From the NCBI GenBank assembly GCA_030142905.1, contig JASJOG010000010.1, positions 1,625,501 to 1,689,500 of the forward strand: DNA of 64,000 nucleotides, in the 5' to 3' direction. A model generated the notes under the pieces. The model saw only the letters and a program-made list of their open reading frames with translations, ran no database searches and was not told the origin of the DNA. Both the position numbers and the translations under genes were made by a program. This DNA is from Heliopora coerulea. Lineage: Eukaryota; Cnidaria; Anthozoa; Scleralcyonacea; Helioporidae. This document shows positions 34,601-47,506 of the stretch, in pieces (within the stretch, counting starts at the first letter, position 1; every line of letters starts with the position of its first letter).

Positions 34601-36480
34601 GGAAGTCATGTTAAAAGACACCCCCAGACTGTGAAAAACTATAAACGTCTGGATTAATTAGAAGGGATTAATGTAAATATTAAAAAGTAATTAAATGACA
34701 TATTTGCAAAGGGAAATTCGTTATACTTCTCAGGGGCATCGGAAGCTGGGGGTCCAGGGGTCTTGTCCGCCACTTGTTTGGTGGGGAAGCAAGAGTATGG
34801 GTAACCCCCACACTCTTTAACTGGCTTCTAGTATTAAACCACAAACTTGTGACTCTCAATTGATGGCAACTGCTTAACCCCATGAAGCACACTATCAGGC
34901 ACACGCTTACAGGGATTGGGCCCTTACTGCCCCCCGTTTATTGTCGTTCCTATGCCTTTGATTCTTGTAAGACTTCGCCCGATGACGAATCCATAAACAA
35001 ATTCAATCAATAACCCACAAAATTTTGAAGCAAGAAGGACAGGACCAGAATGAAAACTTTGGTTCGTCCCCTCAAAATATTCTTAAATTTAATTTGTTTG
35101 TCTTTGGAGATGCCGACAACTTTCAAAAAAAAAATAAAATACGAAACAAATTTCGGAAAAAAAATAAATTTGTAAAAAATCTCGAGATTCAAGTTATAAG
35201 ACGATAAGAGACGAAAGTGGAAGTGATAAATCTCGAACCTACAGCAGAATCATTCTCAAACCTAACTAAATACAAAAAAGCTAGGAGTATATTGCAGACA
35301 CGTACACGAGTAAGAATTACATCATCTTGTGACAAACGCTTCAGAAGGGAGAGGTTACAAAAATGGCGCTAATGGGTAATTAAAGTAATTTACAAATACT
35401 TTGTAATTTAGAGTGTTAAATATAGTCAAAAATTAGCCTCACTTGTATGTTAAATTTAAATCAGTTGCAATTACCGTATTTTAGTTGATTAGCTACGACA
35501 CAAAATTCAAAGGCTTGTAATGTTTTTGTCAGTTGAGTCTACATTCCTAAAAAACGTTTTTGCAGTAATGCTCACTTATAGGGTAAATTGCAATGTGTCA
35601 ACCCTGATCCCCAATTATATAATGCATTTTGTATTGAATCTTTGCGAATACACTTATAACATTTGTTTGAGAGTAGACGAAAGATAATATAAAAATAAGA
35701 GCTTTTTGTTCTATTATTACTAGTAGTGAGAGTCAGAAGTGACGTCAAAGGTATCCTAATGTATTGGTTTCCATATTCTTGGTCGAGTGCCGTAACATGG
35801 CATGCCATCCCGACGTTTAGTATACTACATATATTAAAAATAACCTAACATTTTCAAAAATTTTAAAAACTATAACTTTAAAGATTATAAAATAAAATTA
35901 TATAATTAAAAATCATGATAACGATAAAACTATAATTAATTAACTATAAAATTACAAAATTAATTCCGATGTAAAATTAAAAATGATAAATAACCAAACA
36001 TTTTAAACAATTTCAGTCATCGATATATTTGAAGCAATTGCCCAATTACAACGATATCAGGTACTTTTTGTAGATCTTAATCCATTATAAAAATAAGAGA
36101 AAAGATTGTTTGTAAATAATCATGGGAATGGTGAAAAACTCACGAGTCCTACTCGTATTGGGTTTTGGACAAGACACATGCTAAATTCTGCCGCACGTTC
36201 TTTAGGTTTAAGGCTCGACACCCTCGATTTTGGTTCATTGAATGGAAACGTAATTAACCTACTAAGCAAGATTTGTCGTGCAGATAAATGGGTAGCAGGA
36301 GAAAAGCCCAGGCATAGGTGCCGAGCTGGTAAAATAGGGTGTGCCGCGCCATCTAAGCTTGTCGTATAAACCTGGCTATAGGGGAAGACTAAAGGAAAAA
36401 ATTTAGCACAGGAATACTAAGGTATAGTCCATACCTAATTTATTCATCAGTCTAAAATTTTGATCATTCGCTACTGTCAA
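31700..36480. other. Gene-poor intergenic region upstream of ASF1
   Basis: From the ASF1 start toward the patched-domain gene. The first few hundred bases probably hold the ASF1 promoter, with no TATA box that I can place. An extremely AT-rich block lies at 35826-36010. Short frames have no recognisable domains. Confidence 0.5.
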
Positions 36481-36486
36481 TGTTTC

Positions 36487-36611
36487 GTTCAATTTGAAAT
36501 TAGTTTGCACGAGTGTGCTTTTCAAAGAGCCCAAAATTATGTGATCTACAGGGTGAACACAATCTGGATTTATTGAAATTCGTGCGAGCTCAAACTAATT
36601 TTAAATTGAAC
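36487..36611. repeat. Foldback element, 125 bp
   Basis: GTTCAATTTGAAATTAGTTTG at 36487 is inverted, with a few mismatches and a small insertion, at 36580-36611. Non-coding, MITE-like. Confidence 0.7.
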
Positions 36612-36844
36612 AGGAAAGTGCATATATAGGACTACCTATTAATAAGACACATGAAAAAAAAAAGAAAAAAAAAAAAGTGACTTGGACGAGCAACGAAAAC
36701 AGCTAATCAAAGTAAATTTTCTCAAAACTCCGGCCATTATTTGGCCGGAAATATCCAAATTTTCCCATACTTTAGAGATCGTATCTGAGTGATGCTCCAT
36801 TTGATACATGTCTTTTTAAGCCAATTAGGATGTTCTGTGTCCAC

Positions 36845-36970
36845 AGAAATTTGCACTGCGTTACCTTTTTCGAGACTTGATTACCTTTTTTCTGCACTGT
36901 ATTGTCACAAAATTACACTGCTTTCAGCGAATCAGGACTGAGAATTGTTTTTATGTATACTGTAACAGCT
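36845..36970 (+). repeat. Dispersed repeat, copy 2
   Basis: Shares GCACTGCGTTACCTTTTTCG, TTACCTTTTTTCTGCACTG and GAATCAGGACTGAGAATTGTTTTTATGTATA with the copy near 15045-15175. Confidence 0.55.
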
Positions 36971-37173
36971 AAATGCAAATCGTCACAACACTCTGTATGC
37001 TACTCGAATTCACAAAACACATATATCATTAGAAATTTTATACCTGGCTGCCCGACCGTAATAAATTGTTTCAGGTTGTTTGAAAAAAAGAATCCCGTTC
37101 TTTTTTCTGAAATGTCTACTTGATATTCAAACGGCTAACTGGAAAAAGGAGTTATATGGGTCTACATGTATAA

Positions 37174-37196
37174 ATATACATACATACATACATACA

Positions 37197-37255
<59 letters not shown>
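37174..37255. repeat. (ATAC)n then (TA)n microsatellite
   Basis: About twelve ATAC units followed by about fifteen TA units, running directly into the left arm of the palindrome. Confidence 0.95.
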
Positions 37256-37256
<1 letters not shown>

Positions 37257-37462
37257 AGGATAATACTTCTTCCAAGTGAATCGAACCCATACCGGGTAAG
37301 TAGAGAAAAACTCTACTTGACCGTGGCTGGGATTCGAACCCGCGACCTTCGGTTTACTAGTCCGAAGGTCGCGGGTTCGAATCCCAGCCACGGTCAAGTA
37401 GAGTTTTTCTCTACTTACCCGGTATGGGTTCGATTCACTTGGAAGAAGTATTATCCTTATAT
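37252..37462. repeat. Perfect palindrome with 101-bp arms carrying a Pol III B-box
   Basis: Arms 37252-37352 and 37362-37462 are exact inverses by my reading, around a 9-base loop (TTTACTAGT). Each arm contains GCGGGTTCGAATCCC, which fits the tRNA T-arm/B-box consensus, and a nested GTAGAGAAAAACTCTAC hairpin. It encodes no protein; frames across it are mirror images on both strands. It may be a SINE-derived foldback or a young inverted duplication. Confidence 0.93.
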
Positions 37463-37687
37463 CATCTCACCCAAGTGGTTAATCTTATACACTGGGCCTC
37501 ATCAGTGTAGTGCTGACGAGCAGGATGGAGAAGCCTACATTATATAGGTAACTCAAATGTTCCACACTTGTGGTACATCTAAGCCAAGCCAGAGTGCTCT
37601 AACTAGAGACTAGTGAGCGTGCGTAAATTCGCTAACGGCATGACTCATCCTGTAGAGTGCTCAATATGAACCAAGAGGCCATAGAGC

Positions 37688-37726
37688 GATATCTATATAT
37701 ATATATATATATACAGTATATATACA

Positions 37727-37757
<31 letters not shown>
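37688..37757. repeat. TA-rich microsatellite
   Basis: (TA)n broken by ACAGTATATATACAGTA, followed by AT-rich sequence. Confidence 0.9.
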
Positions 37758-37762
<5 letters not shown>

Positions 37763-38140
37763 TATTATATTATATGCATAAAATTATTATACATATAATA
37801 ATAATAATTTTATGTGTATATAATTGATGAATTATTGAGATATCAATTATGAGACAAGTAAACTTTAACCGAGCATCTAGTCAATACGTTAATTCCCAGA
37901 GACACATGACAATTTCCACCCACTAGTTATGTGGTAGGAGACATACAACGAATTTTGCAGGCTACCTTGACAGCACTCCCAGTTAAAAGTACGTTTTCTG
38001 GGCATTCCAGGGATACTAAAATCGAGAATTTTTCTTTACCATAACAAAGGGGACATCTATCAAGAAGAAATATTTTTAAAAGCTGCTTCAGTTCAAATCC
38101 TGCTGAATTTTAAAAGTGATCTGTCTTAGCATGAACGTCA

Positions 38141-38442
38141 TTAAAAACGATTGCAGAAATCACAAGGACATTTTGAATCCAAATAGTAATCGTACTTGTA
38201 ACTAAGTTCATCACCATTTTCTTCCCCAGAATCCAGTTCGCTGTCATTTACCAAGCTATGATTGTTTTCATCAACGACAAAATTGAGCTTCCACGGGCAG
38301 AAGAGAGAGAGCAACACTGGTAGAAACACCAATCCGTGAACGAGACCGAGAATGACGATGGAGAACAGGATTCGGAATAGCAACTGAAATAGCTTGGATT
38401 CCGAGAATGCGATGACAATTACTCCAAGAAAAGTGCTCAAAC
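38141..38442 (-). CDS. Patched-domain protein, C-terminal exon
   Basis: Encodes LSTFLGVIVIAFSESKLFQ and VHGLVFLPVLLSLFCPW, the last helices of the second bundle, then an acidic cytoplasmic tail and a terminal CPCDFCNRF before TAA. The Cys cluster could be palmitoylated; that is a guess. Confidence 0.93.
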
Positions 38443-41400
38443 CTAGGTGAAAGAAAACCAGTGTTAGTAACTGCATTAACGTGGGTGAAAAACATTCTAA
38501 TTTATTTTAGTTTAATACAACTAAATTTAAACTCGCCTAATGTAGAATATCAATTACAGAAAGATAAAATAAACCATAAAAACCCCTGATAACCATTCAC
38601 CAACAGGGGTGAATCTAAGATCGTTTTAAAGGAGGGGTCCGGAACAGAATAGGGCATTGGATTCACAAATGTCGAGGGACATAAATCATGCCGAACAATT
38701 ACTACGATCACAGTTGCACTGGTGTATTTAAATATATCTAATTATGTAAGGCCCCTTATAGTTAAATACTTCAAGGACAGGACAAAATAGGTTAAATCAT
38801 TTCTCATTTTAACTAAGGCCGTCCTTTCATTTCAATGAAAACTAAATGTCGCTGGCTTTTTCTCCTCACGGTGTCGGCATTCCCAACAAGGTGTATTCAC
38901 AACAGCATATACAAATAAAATGGCGGACGCATGACATCTCGAAGACACTAGACCACCTTTCGAGTCTTGCTCGGCACAAGTGGTCAAAATTATGACAAGG
39001 GCCGACTTTGACCCAAAACTTTGCGGGAAAAAGTCATTCCTTTTTGAAAATTTAATAATACTTTTACATTTTGTAGAGATGAAAAGACATTCACTCTGAG
39101 GTGAGGGGGTTTGGACTACCGCCGACCCACCTCTGGATCAGCCATTGACCAGCAGTAACATAAAGATATATTAGTACCCTGAGATATCTGGATGTTTCGA
39201 ATAACTTTATCAGACCAAAAGGACAGCCTCTGAGCTTCGTTTTTCTCAAATCGAGATGACATCATTGTAAGTCTCCCATTAATGATTGAATAATAAGGTG
39301 AGTAATTTTCATTACTTGGGTTTAAATAATATTCAGAAACATGAAATAATGTTGGCAATGTTGACAATTATGAAGTTTCCAAAATTACCGATGACGTCAC
39401 AGTGACGTGAAATATTCTATCATCAAACAAACAATATGCCATCATATTCCACTAATTCAAAATCGGGATTCTTCCTTAAACTTCCTATTTATACGTGACA
39501 TTTTTGAGTTGTTAAAATCAACTTTACATGGCAACTGGAATGCAGTAACGGAATAAGTTCATACATTTTTAATATAAAATATGCTAATCCAGGCAAGAGC
39601 ATATAAAGACTACTTAGCAGCTTAATCTGTTAGTTACTAATGACAGCAAATTCGCTATTGTTTGGGTCAGCAAAAAGACTTCGAAGATTTAAAACAAACT
39701 CCTCCGCAAAAGTATGCAAATCTTACCTCCCCAAAACACACTCGAGCCAACGGTAGTTAAGGCATGAATTGCTCTTTCATCAGCGGTAGGATGAGGAGAC
39801 AAGATAAAAGCATGAGCAACGTGAGCGCTGTAATCGACCGAGTAACCAACTGCCATGACGAAGCCAACCATCGCAAGGGTATTCATTGGAACATCCCAAA
39901 TATGAAGTACTCCTATTAGTTCGATGACCAGGCAAACAAAGTTGATGAAGACCAACAATATGGCCACTGGATGAACCAGATAGACGCTGGTCACAACCAA
40001 GATGGCAATGGAGGCGAACATGACGTTATGGATGGTTTCCTTGGCTGTTGAGAGGTAGTGTTCAAAGCTTAAAAACTCCTTTGCAACTGCATAAGCTGGG
40101 AGCAGTGTCTTAGATTTTAGATCTTCGCGAATTGCCACCATAGCATTACACATAATCTCTGTGTTTGTGGTATTTTTTGAGTATACCAGAATTCGAGAAG
40201 CAACAATTTCAGTTTGGTTCTTGGTGAAAACAATATCTTGGTTAAAATGTCGAAAATTGGGTTGGCTAAGAAAAGACTTCAGACTTTTTAAGAATCTATT
40301 CCCAGTAGTTTTCAACCGCTTAAATTTAGACCAAGCATTGAAGGCTTCAATCCACGAAAGTGTTGTATTTTCGTAGTATTTATTTCTTTGGACAAGGGTA
40401 GATATATTCAACAACTCTTTTTGCGTCTTCCACCACTTGTAGGAAATTTTCTGATCAATGACAACGTCAACTTCTAGTGATTCACTGTAATATTTCTGAA
40501 ACGTTTGTAGAAATTGTTGGAAGTAAGAGTTTGGTTTGGCCACCAAAGTGCGATCAAACCTTTGGTCCATGTTCGTCGCCGCTATGACTCCACCACCAAC
40601 CATGCCCAACATAAGAACAACGACAATGATTTTAGTTGGTTTCTTGAGGAGAATTCTCCCCCACATTTTCATAACTTGATCTGAGAATAAGAAACCGTTC
40701 CTACGTTTCTTTTGCTGTGGTTCATTATCGTTATCTACTTTCATATTTACTGCAACTTGTTTCTTCTTCACAGAAAAACAAGGCAAGCAGTCTAGTCTTC
40801 CAACTTCAATCCGTCGGCCATCAATTGATAAAGCAGCTACAAAAAAGCCGACCACGAACAAGTAGGAAAACCCAATGCATAAAGCAGCGTAAAGACAGAA
40901 ATAATGGATTGCCAGGAAACTGGTTGACGTACTGATCATGTAAGCAACTAAAGTTGTTACAGTTGTCATTGTGATTGATGAGCCAGTGTTAGCCATAACC
41001 ATGCTCACGCAACGTACCACAGAAAGTCTTTGGGGTAGACGATCGAATTCATTAACTATTATAAACATATCGTCTAGTCCAACGCCAAGAACGAGGAATG
41101 GTAGAACACCAATAATGCTGATAAATGGGATGCCAAGCCACATCCCTACGCCTAAACCAGAAATTATCCCATAACCCACTGCAATGACACATGAGGTGGC
41201 TAAAAGGGCATGGCCTTGGGTAGGGTTGAAGAAGTTTCCTGAGGCAATGCATGAAAACACGATCATGAAAAGAAACGTGATGGAGAAAAGACTGACATCA
41301 GAAACTGAGCTTTCGTTTACGGCATCATCTATAGTTCGACTGCTGGTGTAGTAAACGTCGACAAATTTTAATTGGTTTTTAATCGCAGAGATCGTATTAA

Positions 41401-42110
41401 GGAAGTTCTTCTCATACTGATAAACTTTTTTGAATGTTTCATCATCTGGAGGATCTGGCATGATGTAAATCATTTGAATGGCATCAGCTTTTTTGAAGTC
41501 ACCACGTTTGGGATCAAGTTTTAGCGTTTTACCAAAGATTGCTGGAAAATTGTAATAAGCTGGCCGGCCATTCGCCATCATTAAAGATTTGTTCCTGTAC
41601 GCTGCCGACAATTTCATCGTGATGTTGCTAAATTGCGTTGGATTGTAACTAAATATTTCTAGGGGTGTGACAGCCACGCACTGGTTGCTACCGGGACGCT
41701 TTAAACACAACTTTTGGTAATGTTCTAAGCCCGTGACTGCTTGATGCAATTGTAAAGCATCGCTAAGGCACCCTTTCGTCAATACGCCCCTTGGATGCTC
41801 TTTCTTGGGTAAGAGAATCACCGTTTCTCGACGAATTTTCAACTGGAAAAACTTGCTTGCTCTGTCTAGATCTTTTTCAGCTTGGCTGTTTTGAGGGTGG
41901 TATAATTTGGCTGTCCTCTTCTCAAATTTCATGAAGTGGAAGCCATAGGAGAAGAACACCACTAATAGGTGGGTCAGAAGAACTACCCACCAAGGATGTT
42001 TGGCAATCCATTTCCCTGCCTTACCAAACATAAAAGATATCCATTGAAGTAGGTGAGCGCAACAACATGTCCAAAACAATAGCGGATTCTGCCATCCATT
42101 CGACGGCTCG
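38141..42110 (-). CDS. Patched-domain / sterol-sensing-domain protein (PTCHD3-like)
   Basis: Multipass membrane protein of the Patched/NPC1/Dispatched (RND-related) superfamily. The large exon 39727-42110 encodes about 794 residues and exon 38141-38442 the last 99, joined in phase at GGA G|GT. TM1 (HPWWVVLLTHLLVVFFSYGF) is followed by a loop with several Asn-X-Ser/Thr sites. A sterol-sensing domain covers roughly residues 260-420 (GLGVGMWLGIPFISIIGVL, GVGLDDMFIIVNEFDRL, NTGSSITMTTVTTLVAYM). A second large loop and a second helix bundle (VGYSVDYSAHVAHAF...TTVGSSVFWGG|LSTFLG) come next. The Asp of GVGLDD and of VGYSVDYS sit where RND proton-relay residues lie. The first exon begins at a strong acceptor (CTCCACAG, 42111), so an upstream exon with the start codon is missing from this model. 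Substrate unknown. Confidence 0.94.
38443..39726. other. Intron of the patched-domain gene
   Basis: 1.28 kb with no recognisable feature beyond short chance frames. Confidence 0.6.
39727..42110 (-). CDS. Patched-domain protein, large exon
   Basis: A single 2384-base open exon. In frame it begins EPSNGWQNPLLFWTCCCAHL directly after the acceptor, upstream of the first in-frame Met, which argues for an earlier coding exon. It ends SSVFWG before an AG|GTAAG donor at 39726. Confidence 0.93.
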
Positions 42111-45100
42111 CTGTGGAGAAGTTAGTAAGGATAATTATGACAATAAAGGAAATGATTATATGAAAATTAAAATATTTAGTTATCGAAAGTAAGCCAGCCT
42201 AAAAGAGGAAAGCATCTAACAACAAATGTTTTTCCCAAACCTTGATTTTTATAACCCTTACACTATCCAGACGTCGCCCTATGGTGAATAAACTTGTGAT
42301 GTATTAGCAATAATGATATTCTGAACTAGAGCCTTTGTTGTTAGAGATTTAACTATCTACAAATACGCTGCATGTACCTTGCACAGAGCTCAAAAAAACA
42401 CAGAGTTGTTGCGATAACTGTACTGTACAATGCATATTTCAAGTCCTTCTCAAGTCTCAATTCGTCTTCACATTGTTTTCGCTCCGCGCATAATTACACA
42501 AAACTGCCTGACCACATGACTGAATTTGTTGGGTTTGCCCTCCCCCAAGGACTTCTAGATGCCTGATAGTTGAAGTCCTTTCAAATCATCGCGAAGAAAA
42601 AACGCGTTTAGTAACGATTCGCGAAATAATTTGTTGATTGGGCAAAAGCTTTCTCGGAATAGGAAACCTAAAGAAAGGGTCGATGACGGATGCATATTTT
42701 GAATATTATAGAAAAACCTCACACTGTTACTGTGACCTTAAGTGACTAGAACGTTCCTGCAGACATTTTGCAGATCATGAAGACTTAACGTGATTTGCTG
42801 TTATGGTATGTGATATATTTGCTCAATAAGCCCCACTAAAACAAACTTATGTTTCACCTTTTATCCGAGTAAGGTTAAATTGCGCTGGGAGAAACTAAAG
42901 CTCAAGTGTTACAATTCATGCAGAGAGCTAAAAACCATTCCTGAAAGTGAGCTGACGCGGGTGGCCACGACTCTTGTGTGTTCATTAGCATTAAACAGCT
43001 CAGGATTGACCTTTGCACTGATACTAATCATTTGGTGCAATCTGTTTCAAAAAGAACACTCACAGGTTTTATTAGTCACTTTTAAAAACCCAGCTTCCTG
43101 AGCGAAAATTTCTGTATTTCATATTGTTGTAGGTTTGGGAAGTCTTCGAAAAATTAAAAACCCCACAAACATAGCAAAATAACAAATTACAACTTCTTTC
43201 AAATTTCTGGTAGTGCGTATTTCCTGACTGTTATTCGAGCAGCTTTTGTTGATAACCAAATGAAGCAACTGGCTTCACGTTTTCATGAATCTTTCCTAGG
43301 TTGGCAGTTTAAATTTTTTTCAAAACAATAAAATATTTATTACCTCGAATATGTACCTACCTTACGCTTTTCGCTGGCATCAGTTAAGATTCAGCTTGAA
43401 AATTAATGGCTTGTGCAATTCTGTTAAAAATCAGTAAATTCATTTGTTAATAATGTAGGCAGTTAAACTAGTTAATCACGATACAAACTATGATTTTACA
43501 ACAAGGATAAGGTCTTTTTTTGACATAGGTTCGTGAAATTCGTTGAGTCTGGGAAGTTTGATGAAATTTTCATTTTCAAGAGAATTACAAACGTCATTAG
43601 TGACGGAGCACCTTAATCGAACTTAATCCCGTCTACTGATGAATTATGACTGCGTGTTGTTCACTTTGCGACAGGCAACAAAGAATGGGAAAATGAATGA
43701 AAACGGGAAAAAATTAAAATCCAATGTGTTGAAGATGAGATAAATGGTTTAAGGCCATTACTCTAAAGAAATTCAAAGCATTACCGTTGTTATCGGTGTC
43801 TTGTTGTGACTCCTAAGACGCTGCCAATATAATATGCATTAAGTAAGGGGCGAAAACGCACGTAAACAGTACCAAATTATGTTCACGCCTTCGTGCTGGT
43901 ATCAAGGACCTGTCCTTACCTATGATATACCGCAAGTCGAATTTATCTGATATAAATGGCCCTGCTTTTCCGCTATTGACCAAAACATATACAGCAGATA
44001 GTTTAAAGGAATACAACATGAATAATAAACCTAAAATAAACATTTTGAGCTCTAAAAATCATTAATTGTACTGTATAAATGGCCTCCTTGTTGGGTAACT
44101 ACTGTGTAGGTCTAGAAGCATTCAACATAAACGTTGTCAAACAGTTTTCAGTGGATTGAAAAAAAAGGTTAAAAGGAAATTTACAGAGACAAATAGGCAA
44201 AACAAATTAAATGGCGGGCAATCATTTTGGTAAGTCATTGTTTTCATATTACACGGATTTATGGCATTTGCATATGCATGTCGAAAGCTGTAGTTAATCC
44301 TCAACATTACATAACTTCAACTGGTAAACTATTTCATTTCATTTTATATTTCTGATTCATTCTGTTTGCTATGAACATTGGTTCCACTACAGAAGAAAAT
44401 GTAAGTTTAAGGTAAATATGTGAAAAAAGAAAAGCTACTGTAATCTATATACTTGTTATGATCAATTTACACAAACTGCATGCGAGTCAATTTACCAAAT
44501 TGGGAATTTGAGACACCGATGTACTAAGGATCACCAGTGAAACTACACGTTGTGTGTTGATCAGAAATTTTTAACATTAATCCCAACGGGTAAGTACGCA
44601 TGAGAGAATATTAGTTACAAAACATTTTAGTTTTTTGTACCCCTTTGTCGAAAACTTATTAAAATGTCCCGCTGCATTGTTTGCAATCTCTGTTTGATAC
44701 TCGTTTTTATTAATACGTGATGCTCAATATTCAGTCCTTTTGACACTCTGAAAGCTCTTCGAAGAAAATTCACTCGAATGTCGTCTAAATTCTTGGCTTA
44801 TATTAATCGACGAAAGGAATACAGAACATCAGAGATGTTTAAGCTATAGTGAATGAGTAGTTTACATATTGCTATAATTTGCATAGATTCGTAGCCTAAT
44901 CTTATGACATATTTATGCCAGCATGTGCTGCTTGTGGAACGAAAATCATCAATTGGCCGCAAAAGATCCTTTGATTAAACTTTAAGCTATTCTTACCAAA
45001 AGTCTTACCAAAAGTCTTACCAAATTAAACAAATTCTGCCACAGAAATACTTTTTGAGTGTCTTTAGATTTTATGGTCTATCAAAGATTGTCATCAGTAG

Positions 45101-47290
45101 AGTCAGGCCAACTAACCGTGGTATTTTGGATAATATAAACAACTCCTAAAACTCTTTAAAAGACTTAATTACATTAACTTATTAAAAAGCAGTGGCAGGT
45201 GTCTGACTTACAGTTTCCATCATACTCTCGACGGGATATTGGCAGCCATGCACAAATTCAAACAACTTTTTAATAAATGAACTGAGTTTTTTCTCATCCC
45301 GCCCCCTCATCATAATAAGCCCCCAGTTATTTAAAGTTTTTGACCTGGAATTGGCTAATGACTATTACCAGTATTAGACGTCAAAAATACTTGCATCAAA
45401 GTACTCAGTTCAGACAATCCCTGATCAAAACGTAGTTGTTAAAATATTTAGGTGCCTATATTTTAACCTCTTATTTTAAAATATAAGGTATAACCCGAGA
45501 AATATACAAGAACATACAAGTTCTGCCTAATAGAGAAAAATACAGGTATGTTGAAACATCAACTTCAAACGTCCGTTCCGTATGTTTGCAATTTCATTGT
45601 AAATTGTAGTTACATATAAAAGTCAGAACATCGAATGGAACCTGCTCAAACATAAACCTGTTTCAATTCCTAGCTAAGTCAAAGCAGCAGTCAACTAGTA
45701 TAGCAAGTCAAAGGCAATGCAAACTTTATGTATGCTCTCCTTGCCTGTCATGTGCAGTATACTGCCGTATGTACTATATTCATGTCCTTTCATGATCATA
45801 CTGTCTCGTTATATCTCAATTCTTAGCATCAAGGTCTGTCTCAATTCTGAGAATGAAGATCTATAAATTACCCTCAACTACATTTCACCCATACATTTAA
45901 AGTACTTACCTGAAGTACGCAAATCTATTCACTTCCAAGATGAATCTTCCTTCTCAATATGTCAGAAGTAAAAATTCTGAAGCTGCAACTTGCAAACTAT
46001 CCAGATGTTTCCTCGCGAACAACAAAATTTGTCACAATAATGTGTAGTGAAATATTTCCAAACTGCAAGCACCGTGAACGGTTACACAGGAACAAAATCT
46101 CATTTAAATAACTTCAAAAGGTACTTAACAATGTCATTAAAATTAATTGTGATATTATTACTTTTCCTCAAAATATCTTGATTAATTCAGACATTAGAAT
46201 TAGCTATGCCGGCCTCGGTATCCACTCAGATTGTCAGTTTAAAGCCGTCACGCCTGAGAAAGAACGGCTGTCCATTAATTAAAACTAAACTGTCATAAAA
46301 GAACTCAATGTCGTTAGGGAGTTACATGGTTAGATCATAGTTACATGGAAGAATTTCAGCTTGCTTAAGCGGCTAGTTACGTAGGGAATTTCAACCCGGG
46401 TTGAAATTACAGCCCTATTTGTCGGGCCGAAAACTAATTCTTGTCTCAAGAAGTCCATTCAAAATTTACCTTGCGATTATAAGACGAAAATTTCAGCCCA
46501 GCTTGAGCTAGCTAGGGTGGAATTTTAGGCAAGGTTGACCGGGCTAATAAAATCTCATAATTATAATCACACGAAAAAATTTCATTCCTGACTGAATAGA
46601 AGGTTGACGTGAAGATGCAAATTTTCACACAAACGTTGGATACCGCGGAATATTTTGCCTGGTTTCACTACCGAGCTCAGTTTCAGCCTGGGATGAATTT
46701 TCTCAGGTAGTTGGGTTTTTTTCTTTTCTGGTAAGCCACTGCTTTTTGCAAGCTGGTTAGTTGGGCTGAAATTCTTCCACATACTCAACCTTTAACCGGA
46801 AAGAAATTTCTAAAGCTAAGACCAGGCCGAGGTTTTCGTCAAGTAGTTGTATGATAGTTTTGAAGAGATTTCTTAAATAGAGTGGACTTACATTTTAGCC
46901 AGCGCTGACATTCGCCAGGTCATCAGCTCTTGATGCATACATCACTTGACGTTTCGGATCAGAGCTGTTGTAACACCGGTTTGAGTTCATCAAAGAAGTC
47001 CTTTCAGTTAGATAGAGTCTAACTTTGTATTTTACTCTTGAACGGACGAAGGGTGCCGGAATAGGAGTGTGATGGGAACGCTAACTAGAAGTTTTAGTTA
47101 TGCTTGTCGTTCATTAAATTTAAACAAACTTCTACCATAAGGGGCTGTTCATACTTTACATTACGTATCAAAACATAGAGAGATAAACATTCACTTCAGC
47201 AATTTCTTTTAGAAACGAACTACTATCAGTTTATCCAAATTAAATATTATAAGTTAACTAAAACTGCCTGAGGGTCCTTATAAGTCTCTG
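42111..47290. other. Gene-poor region upstream of the patched-domain gene
   Basis: Should contain the missing first exon(s) and promoter of the patched-domain gene; I could not place them. A perfect 22-base palindrome centred on CCCGGG lies at 46388-46409, and a short triplication of AAAAGTCTTACC near 44996-45020. No other gene seen. Confidence 0.5.
46388..46409. repeat. 22-bp perfect palindrome around CCCGGG
   Basis: AATTTCAACCC is followed directly by its inverse GGGTTGAAATT. Confidence 0.85.
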
Positions 47291-47297
47291 TTAAGAA

Positions 47298-47486
47298 CTA
47301 AGACAATTTGCACTTCCTCGATATCAACGACACAAGACTGGTTATACGGTCAAAATTTATTTCTTCCATAACACGCTTTTCAAAAGATAACAGGGCCAAA
47401 CCTATGAATCGAATTAGACTCATACTAGATTGGAGATACGTCTTTAGCAATTTTAGCTTCGAGAAACTCCTCTCACACCCAATCAA
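47298..47486 (-). pseudogene. hAT transposase fragment (ZMYM1-like C-terminus)
   Basis: About 62 codons reading GCERSFSKLKLLKTYLQSSM, then IGLALLSFEKRVMEEINFD: the C-terminal hAT dimerisation block in the form seen in ZMYM1-like transposases. No N-terminal part is found upstream, where a minisatellite begins within 20 bases. A remnant. Confidence 0.8.
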
Positions 47487-47506
47487 GTATAAGAGGACGG
47501 AAAGAA

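Noticed and set aside
36106..36369. 87-codon protein
   Set aside because: No domain, no flanking splice sites forming a gene, inside a repeat-rich intergenic region.
37080..37547. Proteins encoded across the palindrome on both strands
   Set aside because: The frames translate a microsatellite and two mirror-image arms; the same peptide appears on both strands because the DNA is palindromic.
44212..44231. Possible first exon (ATGGCGGGC... followed by a GTAAGTC donor)
   Set aside because: Only seven codons before the donor and no downstream plus-strand gene found to join it.
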